Positions 15,303-24,327 of a DNA stretch of 64,000 bases are shown here, piece after piece. The position numbers and the translations under genes are program-made. A model generated the notes under the pieces. The model was not told the DNA's origin, did no database searches, and saw only the letters and a list, made by a program, of their open reading frames with translations. How positions within the stretch are numbered: position 1 is the stretch's first letter; every line of letters starts with the position of its first letter. The DNA comes from an uncultured Parabacteroides sp. Its GTDB lineage: Bacteria > Bacteroidota > Bacteroidia > Bacteroidales > Tannerellaceae. Location: positions 1-64,000 of the forward strand of contig CAKUZF010000004.1 in the NCBI GenBank assembly GCA_934718155.1, in the 5' to 3' direction.

Positions 15303-16244
15303 ATGAGCGCACAAACTCCTTTCTTGGTGTTCTCGGGAACAAACTCCCGTTATCTTGCAGAGAAAATTTGCAAAAGCTTAGATTGTCCTCTGGGACAAAT
15401 GAATATCCAGCACTTTGCTGATGGTGAGTTCTCCGTTTCTTATGAGGAGTCGATCCGTGGCAAAGATGTCTTCTTGGTGCAATCCACCTTCCCCAACTCC
15501 GACAACTTGATGGAGCTGCTGTTGATGATCGATGCCGCTAAGCGTGCTTCGGCGCACTCCATCATCGCCGTCATCCCCTACTTCGGATGGGCCCGTCAGG
15601 ACAGAAAAGATAAACCCCGCGTTGCCATCGGCGCGAAGCTGATCGCCGACATGCTGAGCACAGCCGGCATCAACCGCCTGATCACGATGGACCTTCACGC
15701 CGATCAGATCCAGGGCTTCTTCGACGTTCCCGTCGACCACCTGTATGCCTCATCGGTGTTCTTGGAGTATATCAAGGCCGAGCTTCCGCTCGACAACCTT
15801 TGCATCGCCACTCCCGACGTGGGCGGCTCGAAGCGTGCGAGCAGCTACTCGAAGTATCTGGGCGTCCCGATGGTGATCTGCCACAAGTCTCGCCTGCGCG
15901 CCAACGAGGTGGCCGAGATGCGCATCATTGGCGACGTGACAGGCAAGGACGTTCTGCTGGTAGACGATATGGTAGACACAGCCGGCACGATCACGAAGGC
16001 TGCCAACCTGATGTTGGAGAACGGTGCGAAGTCGGTTCGCGCAATCGCCAGCCACGCCGTGATGTCTGACCCCGCCTCAACGCGCGTTGATCAGTCTGCC
16101 CTGACCGAGATGATCTTCACCGACTCCATCCCCTACTCGAAGAAGTGCGAGAAGGTGAAGGTGCTGTCGATCGCCGACATGTTCGCAGAGGCTATCCGTC
16201 GCGTATGCAGTGGCGAGTCGATCAGCTCACTGTACACACTCTAA
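15303..16244 (+). CDS. prs: ribose-phosphate pyrophosphokinase
   Basis: A 313-residue cytosolic enzyme that makes PRPP from ribose 5-phosphate and ATP for purine, pyrimidine, histidine, tryptophan and NAD synthesis. Visible signatures: FSGTNSRYLAEKI at the N-terminus, HFADGEFSV, the ATP/flexible-loop region PYFGWARQDRK, the metal-binding DLHADQIQGFFD and the PRPP-binding loop VLLVDDMVDTAGTI. Length is normal for the family. It is a single gene, ended by a strong bidirectional terminator shared with mnmA on the other strand. Confidence 0.97.
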   Translation: MSAQTPFLVFSGTNSRYLAEKICKSLDCPLGQMNIQHFADGEFSVSYEESIRGKDVFLVQSTFPNSDNLMELLLMIDAAKRASAHSIIAVIPYFGWARQDRKDKPRVAIGAKLIADMLSTAGINRLITMDLHADQIQGFFDVPVDHLYASSVFLEYIKAELPLDNLCIATPDVGGSKRASSYSKYLGVPMVICHKSRLRANEVAEMRIIGDVTGKDVLLVDDMVDTAGTITKAANLMLENGAKSVRAIASHAVMSDPASTRVDQSALTEMIFTDSIPYSKKCEKVKVLSIADMFAEAIRRVCSGESISSLYTL

Positions 16245-16262
16245 AAGAGGGTATATACACAC

Positions 16263-16313
16263 CATAACAAAAAAGAGCAGCGGGGATTTCCCACTGCTCT
16301 TTTTTTTGTTATG
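16263..16313. terminator. bidirectional terminator between prs and mnmA
   Basis: A long stem-loop: CATAACAAAAAAGAGCAG at 16263-16280 pairs with the segment at 16294-16313, with an inner GGG/CCC pair. A run of A on the left and T on the right gives a T tract in both directions. Confidence 0.9.
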
Positions 16314-16332
16314 GCGTATGCGCTGACGCGCG

Positions 16333-17409
16333 CTACTTCTCCTCGTCGATAATCATGCCGCTGCCGAAACAGAGGCGATGCTCCTTGTCGTAGACCACGC
16401 CATACTGGCCGGGGGCGATGCCCTGGATCTTCTCGTCAGACTCGATGCGATAGAGATCGCCTATGCGGCGGAGGCGGCCATGCGTGAACTCCGGCGTGTG
16501 GCGGATCTTGAAGGTGATCTCCTTCTCGTCGGTGAACTCGCCCCAGGGATCGTCGGTGATGAAATCGAAGCCGTGCATGTTGATCACCTTGCCGTATTGC
16601 GTCGCAGGGTCGTAGCCGTTGGACACGTAGATGATGTTGCGGCGAATGTCCTTCTTGATCACGAACCAGGGGCCTCCGCTCAGTCCCAAGCCTTTGCGCT
16701 GGCCGATGGTGTGAAACCAGTAGCCGTTGTGCTTGCCCACCACCTTGCCCGTCTCCAGCTCGACGATCTTGCCCGTGCGCCTTCCCAGGTAACGCTCGAT
16801 AAACTCGTTGTAGTTGATCTTGCCCAAGAAGCAGATGCCCTGGCTATCCTTGCGCTTGGCGCTGGGCAGCCGCTGCGCCTCGGCGATGGCCCGCACCTCG
16901 CTCTTCATGAGATGGCCGATGGGAAACATCAGCTTCTGGATCTGCAGGCGCGTGATCTGCCCCAAGAAATCGGTCTGATCCTTGACGGGATCCTTGGCCG
17001 TGGAGAGCCACACCTTCCCGTCGATCTCGGTGGTCGTGGCGTAATGGCCCGTGGCAATCTTGTCGAAATCCTTGCCCCACTTCTCCTCGAAGCAGCCAAA
17101 CTTGATAAACTTGTTGCACATCATGTCGGGGTTGGGCGTCAGGCCACGCTTGACAGAATCGATCGTGTAGCTCACCACGCGATCCCAATACTCGTCGTGC
17201 AACGAGACGATCTCGAACCGGCAGCCATACTTGCGAGCGATATACGAGGTGATCTCGATATCCTCCTCGGCCGGACAGTCGATGTAGCCCTCCTTATCCT
17301 CCATTCCGATACGGATATAGAAGATCGTCGGGTCGTAGCCCGCCTCCTTCAACAAATGTACCACTACGGAGCTATCCACTCCGCCCGAAACTAATGCTGC
17401 GATTTCCAT
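16333..17409 (-). CDS. mnmA: tRNA-specific 2-thiouridylase
   Basis: A 358-residue enzyme that thiolates U34 in the anticodons of tRNA-Lys, Glu and Gln. The PP-loop SGGVDSS (residues 8-14) binds ATP for adenylation, C98 (PDMMCNKF) is the catalytic nucleophile and C193 (GICFLG) carries the persulfide. The C-terminal beta-barrel has GQRKGLGLSGGPWFV and APGQYGVVYD. It is slightly divergent from E. coli MnmA in its first 60 residues (IRIGMEDKEGYIDCP), as in Bacteroidales. A TACTTTTG -7 element on the minus strand lies at 17444-17437. Single-gene unit, divergent from the DPP III gene. Confidence 0.93.
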   Translation of the reverse strand: MEIAALVSGGVDSSVVVHLLKEAGYDPTIFYIRIGMEDKEGYIDCPAEEDIEITSYIARKYGCRFEIVSLHDEYWDRVVSYTIDSVKRGLTPNPDMMCNKFIKFGCFEEKWGKDFDKIATGHYATTTEIDGKVWLSTAKDPVKDQTDFLGQITRLQIQKLMFPIGHLMKSEVRAIAEAQRLPSAKRKDSQGICFLGKINYNEFIERYLGRRTGKIVELETGKVVGKHNGYWFHTIGQRKGLGLSGGPWFVIKKDIRRNIIYVSNGYDPATQYGKVINMHGFDFITDDPWGEFTDEKEITFKIRHTPEFTHGRLRRIGDLYRIESDEKIQGIAPGQYGVVYDKEHRLCFGSGMIIDEEK

Positions 17410-17436
17410 TTCTTTGCTTTGCTAATTTACGAGGGG

Positions 17437-17444
17437 CAAAAGTA
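17437..17444 (-). promoter_or_regulatory. -7 element for mnmA
   Basis: Minus strand TACTTTTG matches TAnnTTTG, 27 bases upstream of the start codon. No good -33 box at the usual spacing. Confidence 0.5.
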
Positions 17445-17462
17445 TAGAAAAAATCGCAAACC

Positions 17463-17493
17463 TTTGATATTGGTACTATAATCCGTATCTTTG
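17463..17493 (+). promoter_or_regulatory. promoter of the DPP III gene
   Basis: TTTG at 17463-17466, exactly 19 bases, then TATCTTTG at 17486-17493: an essentially consensus Bacteroidetes promoter, about 50 bases before the start codon. Confidence 0.8.
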
Positions 17494-17543
17494 CGACGGC
17501 TCTACGAAGCCGCATTATTAAAGTAAGAAAAAGTGATTATTAT

Positions 17544-19595
17544 ATGAAGAAGATCATGTTATCAGTTATGACCGCAGTTGCTATGACAGCCTGCACCGGA
17601 CAACAAGCGGGCCAAAAGGCATCCGACGAGTTCAACTACGTAGTGGATCAGTTCGCAGACCTGGAAATCTTGCGCTACAAGGTGCCCGGTTTCGAATCGT
17701 TGACATTGCAGCAGAAACAATTGCTCTATCACCTCTCGGAGGCGGCCCTGATGGGACGCGACATCCTGTTCGACCAAAACGGGCGCTACAACCTGGCGAT
17801 ACGCCGCACCTTGGAGGCGATCTATACCGACTATAAGGGCGACCGCGAAGACCCGCAGTTCAAGGCCTTGGAGACCTATCTGAAGCGTGTTTGGTTTGCC
17901 AACGGCATCCATCACCACTATGCGCTGGATAAGTTCACGCCGGAGTTCACGCCGGAGTTCTTCATGGACTGCCTGCACCAGGTAGCCACCGACAAGCTGC
18001 CCTTGCAGCCGGGCGAGAACGTAGACCAGCTGCTGGCCAAGCTGGCGCGCGTCATGTTCGACCCGAACACGATGGCCAAGCGCAGCGTGCAGAGCGGCGA
18101 CGAAGACCTGATCTTGGCCTCGGCCAACAACTACTACGGAGGCGGCATCAACCAGCAGGAGGTGGAGCAGTTCTACGCCAAGATGAAGATGGGCAAAGAC
18201 ACCATCGCACCCATCTCCTACGGCTTGAACAGCCGCTTGGTGAAGGAGAACGGCGAGATTAAAGAGAAGGTATGGAAGGTGGGCGGCCTGTATGGCGAGG
18301 CCATCGAGCGGATCGTAGGCGAGCTGCAAGCGGCTGCGTCGTTTGCCGAGAACGAGGCCCAGAAGGCCATCATCGAGAAGCTGATCGCCTTCTACCAAAC
18401 GGGCGACCTGAAGACGTTCGACGCCTACTCGATCCTGTGGGTGGAAGACACCCGCTCGGAGGTGGACTTCGTGAACGGCTTCATCGAGACCTATGGCGAC
18501 CCGCTGGGCATGAAGGCCTCGTGGGAATCGACGGTGAACTTCATCAACAAGGAGGCGACCGGCCGCACGAAGATCATCAGCGACAACGCACAGTGGTTTG
18601 AAGACCACTCGCCCGTTGACAGCCGCTTCAAGAAAGAGCAGGTGAAGGGCGTGAGCGCCAAGGTGATCACCGTGGCCATGCTGGGAGGCGACTGCTATCC
18701 GGCCACCCCGATCGGCATCAACCTGCCGAACGCCGACTGGATCCGCCGCGACCATGGCTCAAAGTCGGTGACAATCGAGAACATCACCGAGGCCTACGAC
18801 AAGGCTTCGCAAGGCAACGGCTTCGGCGAGGAGTTCGTGTGGAGCGACACCGAGCGGGAGCTGCTCGCGAAATATGGCTTCGAGAGCGACAACTTGCATA
18901 CCGACCTGCATGAGTGCTTGGGCCACGGCTCGGGCAAGCTGCTGCAAGGCACCGACCCCGACGCCTTGAAGGCCTACAGCTCAACCCTCGAGGAGGCACG
19001 CGCAGACCTGTTCGCCCTCTACTACATGGCCGACCAGAAGGTGCTCGACCTGGGCCTGCTGCCCAACAGCGACGCCTACAAAGCGGCTTACTATAAGTAT
19101 ATGATGAACGGCTTGATGACGCAGCTGGTGCGCATCGAACTGGGCAAAGAGGTGACGGAGGCACACATGCGCAATCGCCAGCTGATCGCGAAGTGGGCCT
19201 ATGAGCACGGCAAGGCCGACAACGTGGTAGAGATCGCCGAGCGCGACGGCAAGCACTACGTGGTCGTGAACGACTACGCAAAGCTGCGCGAGCTGTTCGG
19301 CCAGCTGCTGGGCGAGATACAGCGCATCAAGAGCGAAGGCGACTACGCCGCGGGCAAGGCATTGGTGGAGAACTACGGCGTGAAGGTAGACCCCACGTTG
19401 CACAAGGAGGTGCTGGAGCGCTACGCGAAGCTGAACCTGGCCCCCTACAAGGGCTTCGTAAACCCCGTGATGAAGGAGGTGAAGAACGCGAAGGGCGAGG
19501 TGACCGACATCGTGTTAGACTACAGCGAGGGATACATCGAGCAGATGCTGCGCTACAGCCGCGACTACTCATTCCTGCCCACCTACAACGACTGA
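17544..19595 (+). CDS. dipeptidyl peptidase III (M49 metallopeptidase), lipoprotein
   Basis: A 683-residue peptidase that releases dipeptides from the N-terminus of oligopeptides. The M49 zinc signature is HECLGH at residues 456-461, followed about 22 residues later by EEARAD carrying the second zinc-ligand glutamate. HECLGH instead of HELLGH is seen in Bacteroides DPP III. The N-terminus MKKIMLSVMTAVAMTAC is a lipoprotein signal (Cys17), so it should act in the periplasm or outer membrane rather than the cytosol. It is transcribed from a consensus promoter and followed after one base by the alkylation-repair-like gene. Confidence 0.92.
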   Translation: MKKIMLSVMTAVAMTACTGQQAGQKASDEFNYVVDQFADLEILRYKVPGFESLTLQQKQLLYHLSEAALMGRDILFDQNGRYNLAIRRTLEAIYTDYKGDREDPQFKALETYLKRVWFANGIHHHYALDKFTPEFTPEFFMDCLHQVATDKLPLQPGENVDQLLAKLARVMFDPNTMAKRSVQSGDEDLILASANNYYGGGINQQEVEQFYAKMKMGKDTIAPISYGLNSRLVKENGEIKEKVWKVGGLYGEAIERIVGELQAAASFAENEAQKAIIEKLIAFYQTGDLKTFDAYSILWVEDTRSEVDFVNGFIETYGDPLGMKASWESTVNFINKEATGRTKIISDNAQWFEDHSPVDSRFKKEQVKGVSAKVITVAMLGGDCYPATPIGINLPNADWIRRDHGSKSVTIENITEAYDKASQGNGFGEEFVWSDTERELLAKYGFESDNLHTDLHECLGHGSGKLLQGTDPDALKAYSSTLEEARADLFALYYMADQKVLDLGLLPNSDAYKAAYYKYMMNGLMTQLVRIELGKEVTEAHMRNRQLIAKWAYEHGKADNVVEIAERDGKHYVVVNDYAKLRELFGQLLGEIQRIKSEGDYAAGKALVENYGVKVDPTLHKEVLERYAKLNLAPYKGFVNPVMKEVKNAKGEVTDIVLDYSEGYIEQMLRYSRDYSFLPTYND

Positions 19596-19596
19596 C

Positions 19597-20274
19597 ATGG
19601 AGGCCCTGCACGAGACGATCCAAGCCCTGCGCAAGCAGCTCCGCTTGGCGATGAACGGTGTGGTTTCGACCAGCATGCGCGAGAAAGGACTGGCTTATAA
19701 ATTGAATTTCGGGGTCTCCTACCCCGAAATCAAGCAGATAGCCATGCAGCAACAGCCCGACGCCGACTTGGCGAACGCGCTCTGGCAGGAAGACTGCCGG
19801 GAGCTGAAGATCATCGCCACCCTGCTGCAACCCACCGAGGGATTCACCATGGAGGAGGTCCTGCGCTGGGTGGGCGAAGCCCCCTACCCCGAGATCGCCG
19901 AGTTTCTGAGCAAGCACCTCCTGGCACGCCTGCCCTATGCCGAGGCCTTGATGCTGGAGCTGCTGCGGCACAACGATGGTCGGCTGGGGAGGGCTACCGC
20001 CTTTTTGCTCTGGACGGAGTGCATCAAGCAGGGGCGAACGCTCTCGTCCGCGACGAAAGCGGCGATGCAAGCCGCCGCACTGCGCCAGGCCGACAGCGAC
20101 GCCTCGCTGTTTGAGCGCAGAGTAGCCATACAGGCCCTGCGCTTCCACGGCCGCCAGCAAACCGACCAGGCGAAAGCACTGCTCGAAGCGATTGAAACAC
20201 GGATGAAAACCCACGAGGAGCCCTCGATTTGGGAAGATTTATATAATGATTTAAAATTCGAGTTTGATAATTAG
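19597..20274 (+). CDS. HEAT-repeat protein of the DNA alkylation repair (AlkD-like) family
   Basis: A 225-residue, largely alpha-helical protein. Repeated two-helix units (EIAEFLSKHLLARLPYAEALMLELL, RATAFLLWTECIKQG, DASLFERRVAIQALRFHG) and the beginning LNFGVSYPEIKQIA resemble the PF08713 family, whose AlkC/AlkD members excise alkylated bases. The catalytic Asp/Trp set of AlkD is not clearly identifiable, and Bacteroidales relatives are often short, so enzymatic activity is uncertain. Its start is one base after the DPP III stop, so the two are co-translated although their roles seem unrelated. Confidence 0.7.
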   Translation: MEALHETIQALRKQLRLAMNGVVSTSMREKGLAYKLNFGVSYPEIKQIAMQQQPDADLANALWQEDCRELKIIATLLQPTEGFTMEEVLRWVGEAPYPEIAEFLSKHLLARLPYAEALMLELLRHNDGRLGRATAFLLWTECIKQGRTLSSATKAAMQAAALRQADSDASLFERRVAIQALRFHGRQQTDQAKALLEAIETRMKTHEEPSIWEDLYNDLKFEFDN

Positions 20275-20283
20275 CTGCGAGTC

Positions 20284-20313
20284 TTTGAGATTAAAAGAAA
20301 TGCGCTAACTTTG
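20284..20313 (+). promoter_or_regulatory. promoter of the fur-purA operon
   Basis: TTTG at 20284-20287, 18 bases, TAACTTTG at 20306-20313; 21 bases before the Fur start codon. Confidence 0.65.
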
Positions 20314-20334
20314 TCGTTCGTCTGACTGAAAAGA

Positions 20335-20805
20335 ATGGATACGCAACTGTACATAGAGCATCAGCGCCAACTCGACGAATACCTGGACCGTAAGCGTCTT
20401 AGGCACACCGAGGAGCGCAACCACGTGTTGAAGGCCGTTTGCACCTTCGAGGAGCACTTCGATGCCAACACCCTGTGGGAGCTGCTGAAAAGCGATCGGT
20501 TCTACGTGAGTCGGGCAACGGTGTACAACACGCTGGAAGTCTTGACCGACGCAGGCATAGTGGTTCGCCACCCGACAAGCGGGAGCACACAGTCGTATGA
20601 GCTGCGGTGCATAGCGGAGACCCATGCCCACGTGATCTGCCTCCAATGCGGGAAGGTGAGAGAGCTGCGCAACAAGGCGATCGAGATAGACCTCTCGAAG
20701 ACTCGGATCAACCGTTTTACGCCGAAGTTTCATAGCCTCTACATTTATGGCATATGCACAAAATGCAAGCAGGCAGAGCAGGCGAAGAGCGCAAAGAAGA
20801 AATGA
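20335..20805 (+). CDS. Fur-family transcriptional regulator
   Basis: A 156-residue metalloregulator. The winged helix covers residues 15-80 (RHTEERNHVLKAV, FYVSRATVYNTLEVLTDAGIV). The dimerisation domain carries HAHVICLQC and ICTKC: C102/C105 and C141/C144 form the structural zinc site, and His residues nearby would bind the regulatory metal. Whether it senses iron, zinc or peroxide cannot be told from sequence. It is 27 bases upstream of purA, an arrangement common in Bacteroidales that does not in itself mean it controls purine synthesis. Confidence 0.88.
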   Translation: MDTQLYIEHQRQLDEYLDRKRLRHTEERNHVLKAVCTFEEHFDANTLWELLKSDRFYVSRATVYNTLEVLTDAGIVVRHPTSGSTQSYELRCIAETHAHVICLQCGKVRELRNKAIEIDLSKTRINRFTPKFHSLYIYGICTKCKQAEQAKSAKKK

Positions 20806-20832
20806 ATTTAAATGTAATAAACCGATAAAGAA

Positions 20833-22104
20833 ATGAAAGTAGATGTTTTGTTAGGATTGCAATGGGGTGACGAAGGCAAAGGAAAAGTTGTCGATGTCTT
20901 GACTCCGAAATACGATGTAGTAGCCCGTTTCCAAGGTGGTCCCAACGCTGGACATACATTGGAGTTTAACGGCGAGAAGTATGTATTGCGATCTATCCCT
21001 TCCGGTATCTTCCAGGGAGGAAAAATCAATGTAATCGGTAATGGCGTGGTGTTAGACCCGCTGTTGTTCAAGCAGGAGGCCGAGGCCTTGGCTGCCAGTG
21101 GACACGACATTACCAAACAGCTTTACATCTCGAAGAAAGCACACTTGATCCTGCCGACCCACCGCATCTTAGACGCAGCCTACGAGGCATCCAAGGGTAG
21201 CGGCAAGATTGGAACAACGGGTAAAGGTATCGGCCCGACTTATACCGACAAGATCAGCCGCAACGGTCTGCGCGTGGGCGATCTGCTTCACAACTTCGAC
21301 GAGAAGTACACAGCCGCGAAGGCACGCCACGAGGCCATCTTGCGCTCGTTGAACTACGCGTATGACATCACCGAGCTGGAGGCACAATGGCTGGATGCGC
21401 TCAACTACCTGAAGCAATTCAAGCTGATCGACAGCGAGCACGTGGTAAACAACCTCCTGAAAGAGGGCAAGTCTGTTTTGGCAGAGGGCGCACAGGGCAC
21501 GATGCTTGACGTCGACTTCGGTTCTTATCCGTTCGTGACCTCATCCAACACCATCTGCGCAGGCTGCTGCACCGGCTTAGGTGTCTCACCGCGCAACATC
21601 GGCGAGGTGTATGGTATCTTCAAGGCCTATTGCACCCGCGTAGGTAGCGGTCCGTTCCCCACAGAGCTGTTCGACGAGGTGGGCGATAAGATCGGCCAGC
21701 TGGGCCATGAGTTTGGCGCCGTGACAGGACGTAAACGTCGCTGCGGCTGGATTGACCTGGTTGCCCTGAAATATGCCGTAACCATCAATGGCGTCAGCCA
21801 GCTGATCATGATGAAGAGCGATGTGCTCGACACGTTCGAGACGATCAAGGCTTGCGTGGCCTACAAGATCAACGGCGTAGAGACCAGCGAGTTCCCTTAT
21901 GAGATTGACGACACGGTAGAGCCGATCTACGTAGAACTGCCCGGCTGGAAGACCGACATGACGAAGATGCAGAGCGAAGACGAGTTCCCCGAGGAGTTCA
22001 ATGCCTACATCTCATTCTTGGAGGAGGAGCTGGGTGTGCCCGTGAAGATCGTATCCGTAGGTCCGGATCGCGAGCAGACCATCGTGCGTTATACAGAGGA
22101 ATAA
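20833..22104 (+). CDS. purA: adenylosuccinate synthetase
   Basis: A 423-residue cytosolic enzyme joining IMP and aspartate with GTP to give adenylosuccinate, the first committed step to AMP. The signature GLQWGDEGKGK (residues 7-17) with the catalytic Asp is followed by GGPNAGHT carrying the catalytic His, then GTTGKGIGPTYTDK, QGTMLDVDFGSYPFVTSSN and TGRKRRCGW. Length is normal. It forms part of a plus-strand operon with the Fur gene upstream and the zinc metallopeptidase and hisS genes downstream (gaps 27, 25 and 19 bases). Confidence 0.97.
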   Translation: MKVDVLLGLQWGDEGKGKVVDVLTPKYDVVARFQGGPNAGHTLEFNGEKYVLRSIPSGIFQGGKINVIGNGVVLDPLLFKQEAEALAASGHDITKQLYISKKAHLILPTHRILDAAYEASKGSGKIGTTGKGIGPTYTDKISRNGLRVGDLLHNFDEKYTAAKARHEAILRSLNYAYDITELEAQWLDALNYLKQFKLIDSEHVVNNLLKEGKSVLAEGAQGTMLDVDFGSYPFVTSSNTICAGCCTGLGVSPRNIGEVYGIFKAYCTRVGSGPFPTELFDEVGDKIGQLGHEFGAVTGRKRRCGWIDLVALKYAVTINGVSQLIMMKSDVLDTFETIKACVAYKINGVETSEFPYEIDDTVEPIYVELPGWKTDMTKMQSEDEFPEEFNAYISFLEEELGVPVKIVSVGPDREQTIVRYTEE

Positions 22105-22129
22105 TTAAAGACAAGCAGAGGTTCTATTT

Positions 22130-22810
22130 ATGTACTGGATTATTTTCATAGGATTCGCCCTGCTGAGCTGGCTGGTATCGTCGCGCCTGCAAAGCAAGTT
22201 CGAGAAGTATTCGAAAATACCCATGCCTAACGGCATGACCGGAAAGGACGTGGCCGAAAAGATGTTGCGCGACCATGGCATCTACGATGTACGCGTCACC
22301 TGCACCCCAGGCCATTTGACCGACCATTACAACCCGGCCAACCAGACCGTCAACCTCAGCGAATCGGTCTATTACAGCAATAGCATCGCAGCAGCAGCCG
22401 TGGCAGCCCATGAGTGCGGCCACGCTGTGCAGCATGCGACCGCCTATGCGCCGCTTCGTATGCGCTCGGCCTTGGTGCCCGTGGTCAGCTTCGCCTCGAA
22501 CATCATGACCTGGGTCTTGCTGGGCGGCATGCTGATGTTGCAGACATTTCCGCAGCTGATGCTGTTTGGTATCATCCTCTTCGCCTCGACCACCGTGTTT
22601 AGCTTCATCACGCTGCCCGTCGAGATCAATGCCAGCCAGCGTGCGTTGGTTTGGCTGAGCCAAGCAGGAATCACCAATGTATATACCCACGACAAGGCGG
22701 AAGACGCCTTGCGATCGGCCGCATACACCTATGTGGTTGCCGCATTGGGCTCGTTGGCCACCTTGTTATATTATGTAATGATCTTCCTGGGCGGAAGAAA
22801 CAGAGACTAA
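22130..22810 (+). CDS. membrane zinc metallopeptidase (YugP/DUF2265 family)
   Basis: A 226-residue membrane protein. It has an N-terminal membrane segment (residues 2-17), a zinc motif HECGHAVQH beginning at residue 94, and two or three further membrane segments (about 120-160 and 195-220). This matches the PF04298 neutral zinc metallopeptidase family (B. subtilis YugP). The substrate is unknown; these are thought to act on membrane or periplasmic proteins. Located between purA and hisS in one operon, as often in Bacteroidales. Confidence 0.88.
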   Translation: MYWIIFIGFALLSWLVSSRLQSKFEKYSKIPMPNGMTGKDVAEKMLRDHGIYDVRVTCTPGHLTDHYNPANQTVNLSESVYYSNSIAAAAVAAHECGHAVQHATAYAPLRMRSALVPVVSFASNIMTWVLLGGMLMLQTFPQLMLFGIILFASTTVFSFITLPVEINASQRALVWLSQAGITNVYTHDKAEDALRSAAYTYVVAALGSLATLLYYVMIFLGGRNRD

Positions 22811-22829
22811 CCAAAAAAAGAAAGAAGAG

Positions 22830-24185
22830 ATGCAAAAACCTTCTATTCCAAAAGGAACAAGAGACTTTTCGCCCGAGGAGATGGCGAAACGCAATTATAT
22901 ATTCAACACCATCCGCGAGGTGTTCCACCTGTATGGCTTTCAGCAGATCGAGACGCCAGCCATGGAGAATCTCTCCACCTTGATGGGTAAGTATGGCGAG
23001 GAGGGCGACAAGTTGCTGTTTAAGATCCTCAACTCAGGCGACTGCCTGGCCAAGTTTACCGACGAGGAGCTGGCCGCACGCAACCCGCTTCGCTTCGCCT
23101 CGAAAGCCTGCGAGAAGGGCTTGCGCTACGACCTGACGGTGCCGTTCGCTCGCTTCGTGGTGCAACACCGCAATGAGATCAGCTTCCCCTTCAAGCGCTA
23201 CCAGATCCAGCCCGTATGGCGTGCGGATCGTCCGCAAAAGGGTCGCTACCGCGAGTTCTATCAGTGTGACGGCGACGTGGTTGGCTCCGACTCATTGATC
23301 AACGAGGTTGAACTGATACAGATTATGGACGAGGTGTTCCACCGTTTCGGCATCCGCGTCTGCATCAAGATGAACAACCGCAAGATCCTGTCGGGCATCG
23401 CCGAGATCATCGGCGAAGCGGACAAGCTGATCGACATCACCGTAGCCATCGACAAACTCGACAAGATCGGACTCGACAACGTAAACGAGGAGTTGCGCCA
23501 GAAGGGATTGCCCGAGAGCGCCATCGAGCGTTTGCAGCCGATCATCCTGCTGCAAGGCACAAACGAGGAGAAGATCGCTCGCCTGAGAGAGGTGCTGGCC
23601 GAGTCGGCCATCGGCTTAAAGGGCGTAGACGAGCTGGCCTTTATCTTGGAGCGCATCGGCCACACCCCTATCCGGGCGCAGCTGGAGTTAGACCTCACCT
23701 TGGCTCGCGGCCTGAACTATTACACGGGAGCCATCTTCGAGGTGAAGGCACTCGACGTTGAGATAGGCAGCATCACGGGCGGAGGCCGCTACGACAACCT
23801 GACCGGCGTGTTCGGCATGGAAGGCGTATCGGGCGTAGGCTTCTCATTTGGTGCGGATCGCATCTTCGACGTGCTGAATCAACTGGATCTCTATCCCGAA
23901 GGCTCGTTGAAACGCACCCAGTTGCTCTTCGTGAACTTCGGCGAGAAAGAGGAGGCCTATCTGCTGCCCTTGATCGCCAAGGTGCGTCAGGCAGGCATCC
24001 GCACGGAGCTGTATCCCGAGGCTGCCAAGATGAAGAAGCAGATGAGCTACGCCGACGCCAAGCAGATTCCCTTCGTAGCTATCGTTGGCGAGAGCGAAAT
24101 GGAGGCCAATCAGATCAACTTGAAGAACATGTTGACCGGCGAGCAGACACTGCTCACGCTGGACGAACTGATCGCCCGTTTCTAA
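22830..24185 (+). CDS. hisS: histidyl-tRNA synthetase
   Basis: A 451-residue class II aminoacyl-tRNA synthetase charging tRNA-His. Class II motif 1 lies near FQQIETPAMENLSTL, motif 2 is KRYQIQPVWRADRPQKGRYREFYQCDGDVVG, the histidine-A loops are LDLTLARGLNYYTGAIFE and motif 3 is GVGFSFGADRIFDVL. The C-terminal anticodon-binding domain covers about residues 350-450. Last gene of the fur-purA-metallopeptidase-hisS operon. Confidence 0.97.
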   Translation: MQKPSIPKGTRDFSPEEMAKRNYIFNTIREVFHLYGFQQIETPAMENLSTLMGKYGEEGDKLLFKILNSGDCLAKFTDEELAARNPLRFASKACEKGLRYDLTVPFARFVVQHRNEISFPFKRYQIQPVWRADRPQKGRYREFYQCDGDVVGSDSLINEVELIQIMDEVFHRFGIRVCIKMNNRKILSGIAEIIGEADKLIDITVAIDKLDKIGLDNVNEELRQKGLPESAIERLQPIILLQGTNEEKIARLREVLAESAIGLKGVDELAFILERIGHTPIRAQLELDLTLARGLNYYTGAIFEVKALDVEIGSITGGGRYDNLTGVFGMEGVSGVGFSFGADRIFDVLNQLDLYPEGSLKRTQLLFVNFGEKEEAYLLPLIAKVRQAGIRTELYPEAAKMKKQMSYADAKQIPFVAIVGESEMEANQINLKNMLTGEQTLLTLDELIARF

Positions 24186-24216
24186 AAAAGACCCCATTCC
24201 CATCTTTGCATAAAGG

Positions 24217-24240
24217 GGGTGTGTATGCTCATACACACCC
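24217..24240 (+). terminator. hairpin after hisS (weak terminator)
   Basis: Perfect ten-base stem GGGTGTGTAT (24217-24226) with ATACACACCC (24231-24240) and a GCTC loop. The following TCTTG is a poor T tract, so termination efficiency is uncertain. Confidence 0.5.
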
Positions 24241-24327
24241 TCTTGCCCGTTTATACAAGAGGCCTATGCCTCAATCTCGAATATAATACTTAACTTAGCA
24301 GCCAAATCGAATTTAAACACAACAAAC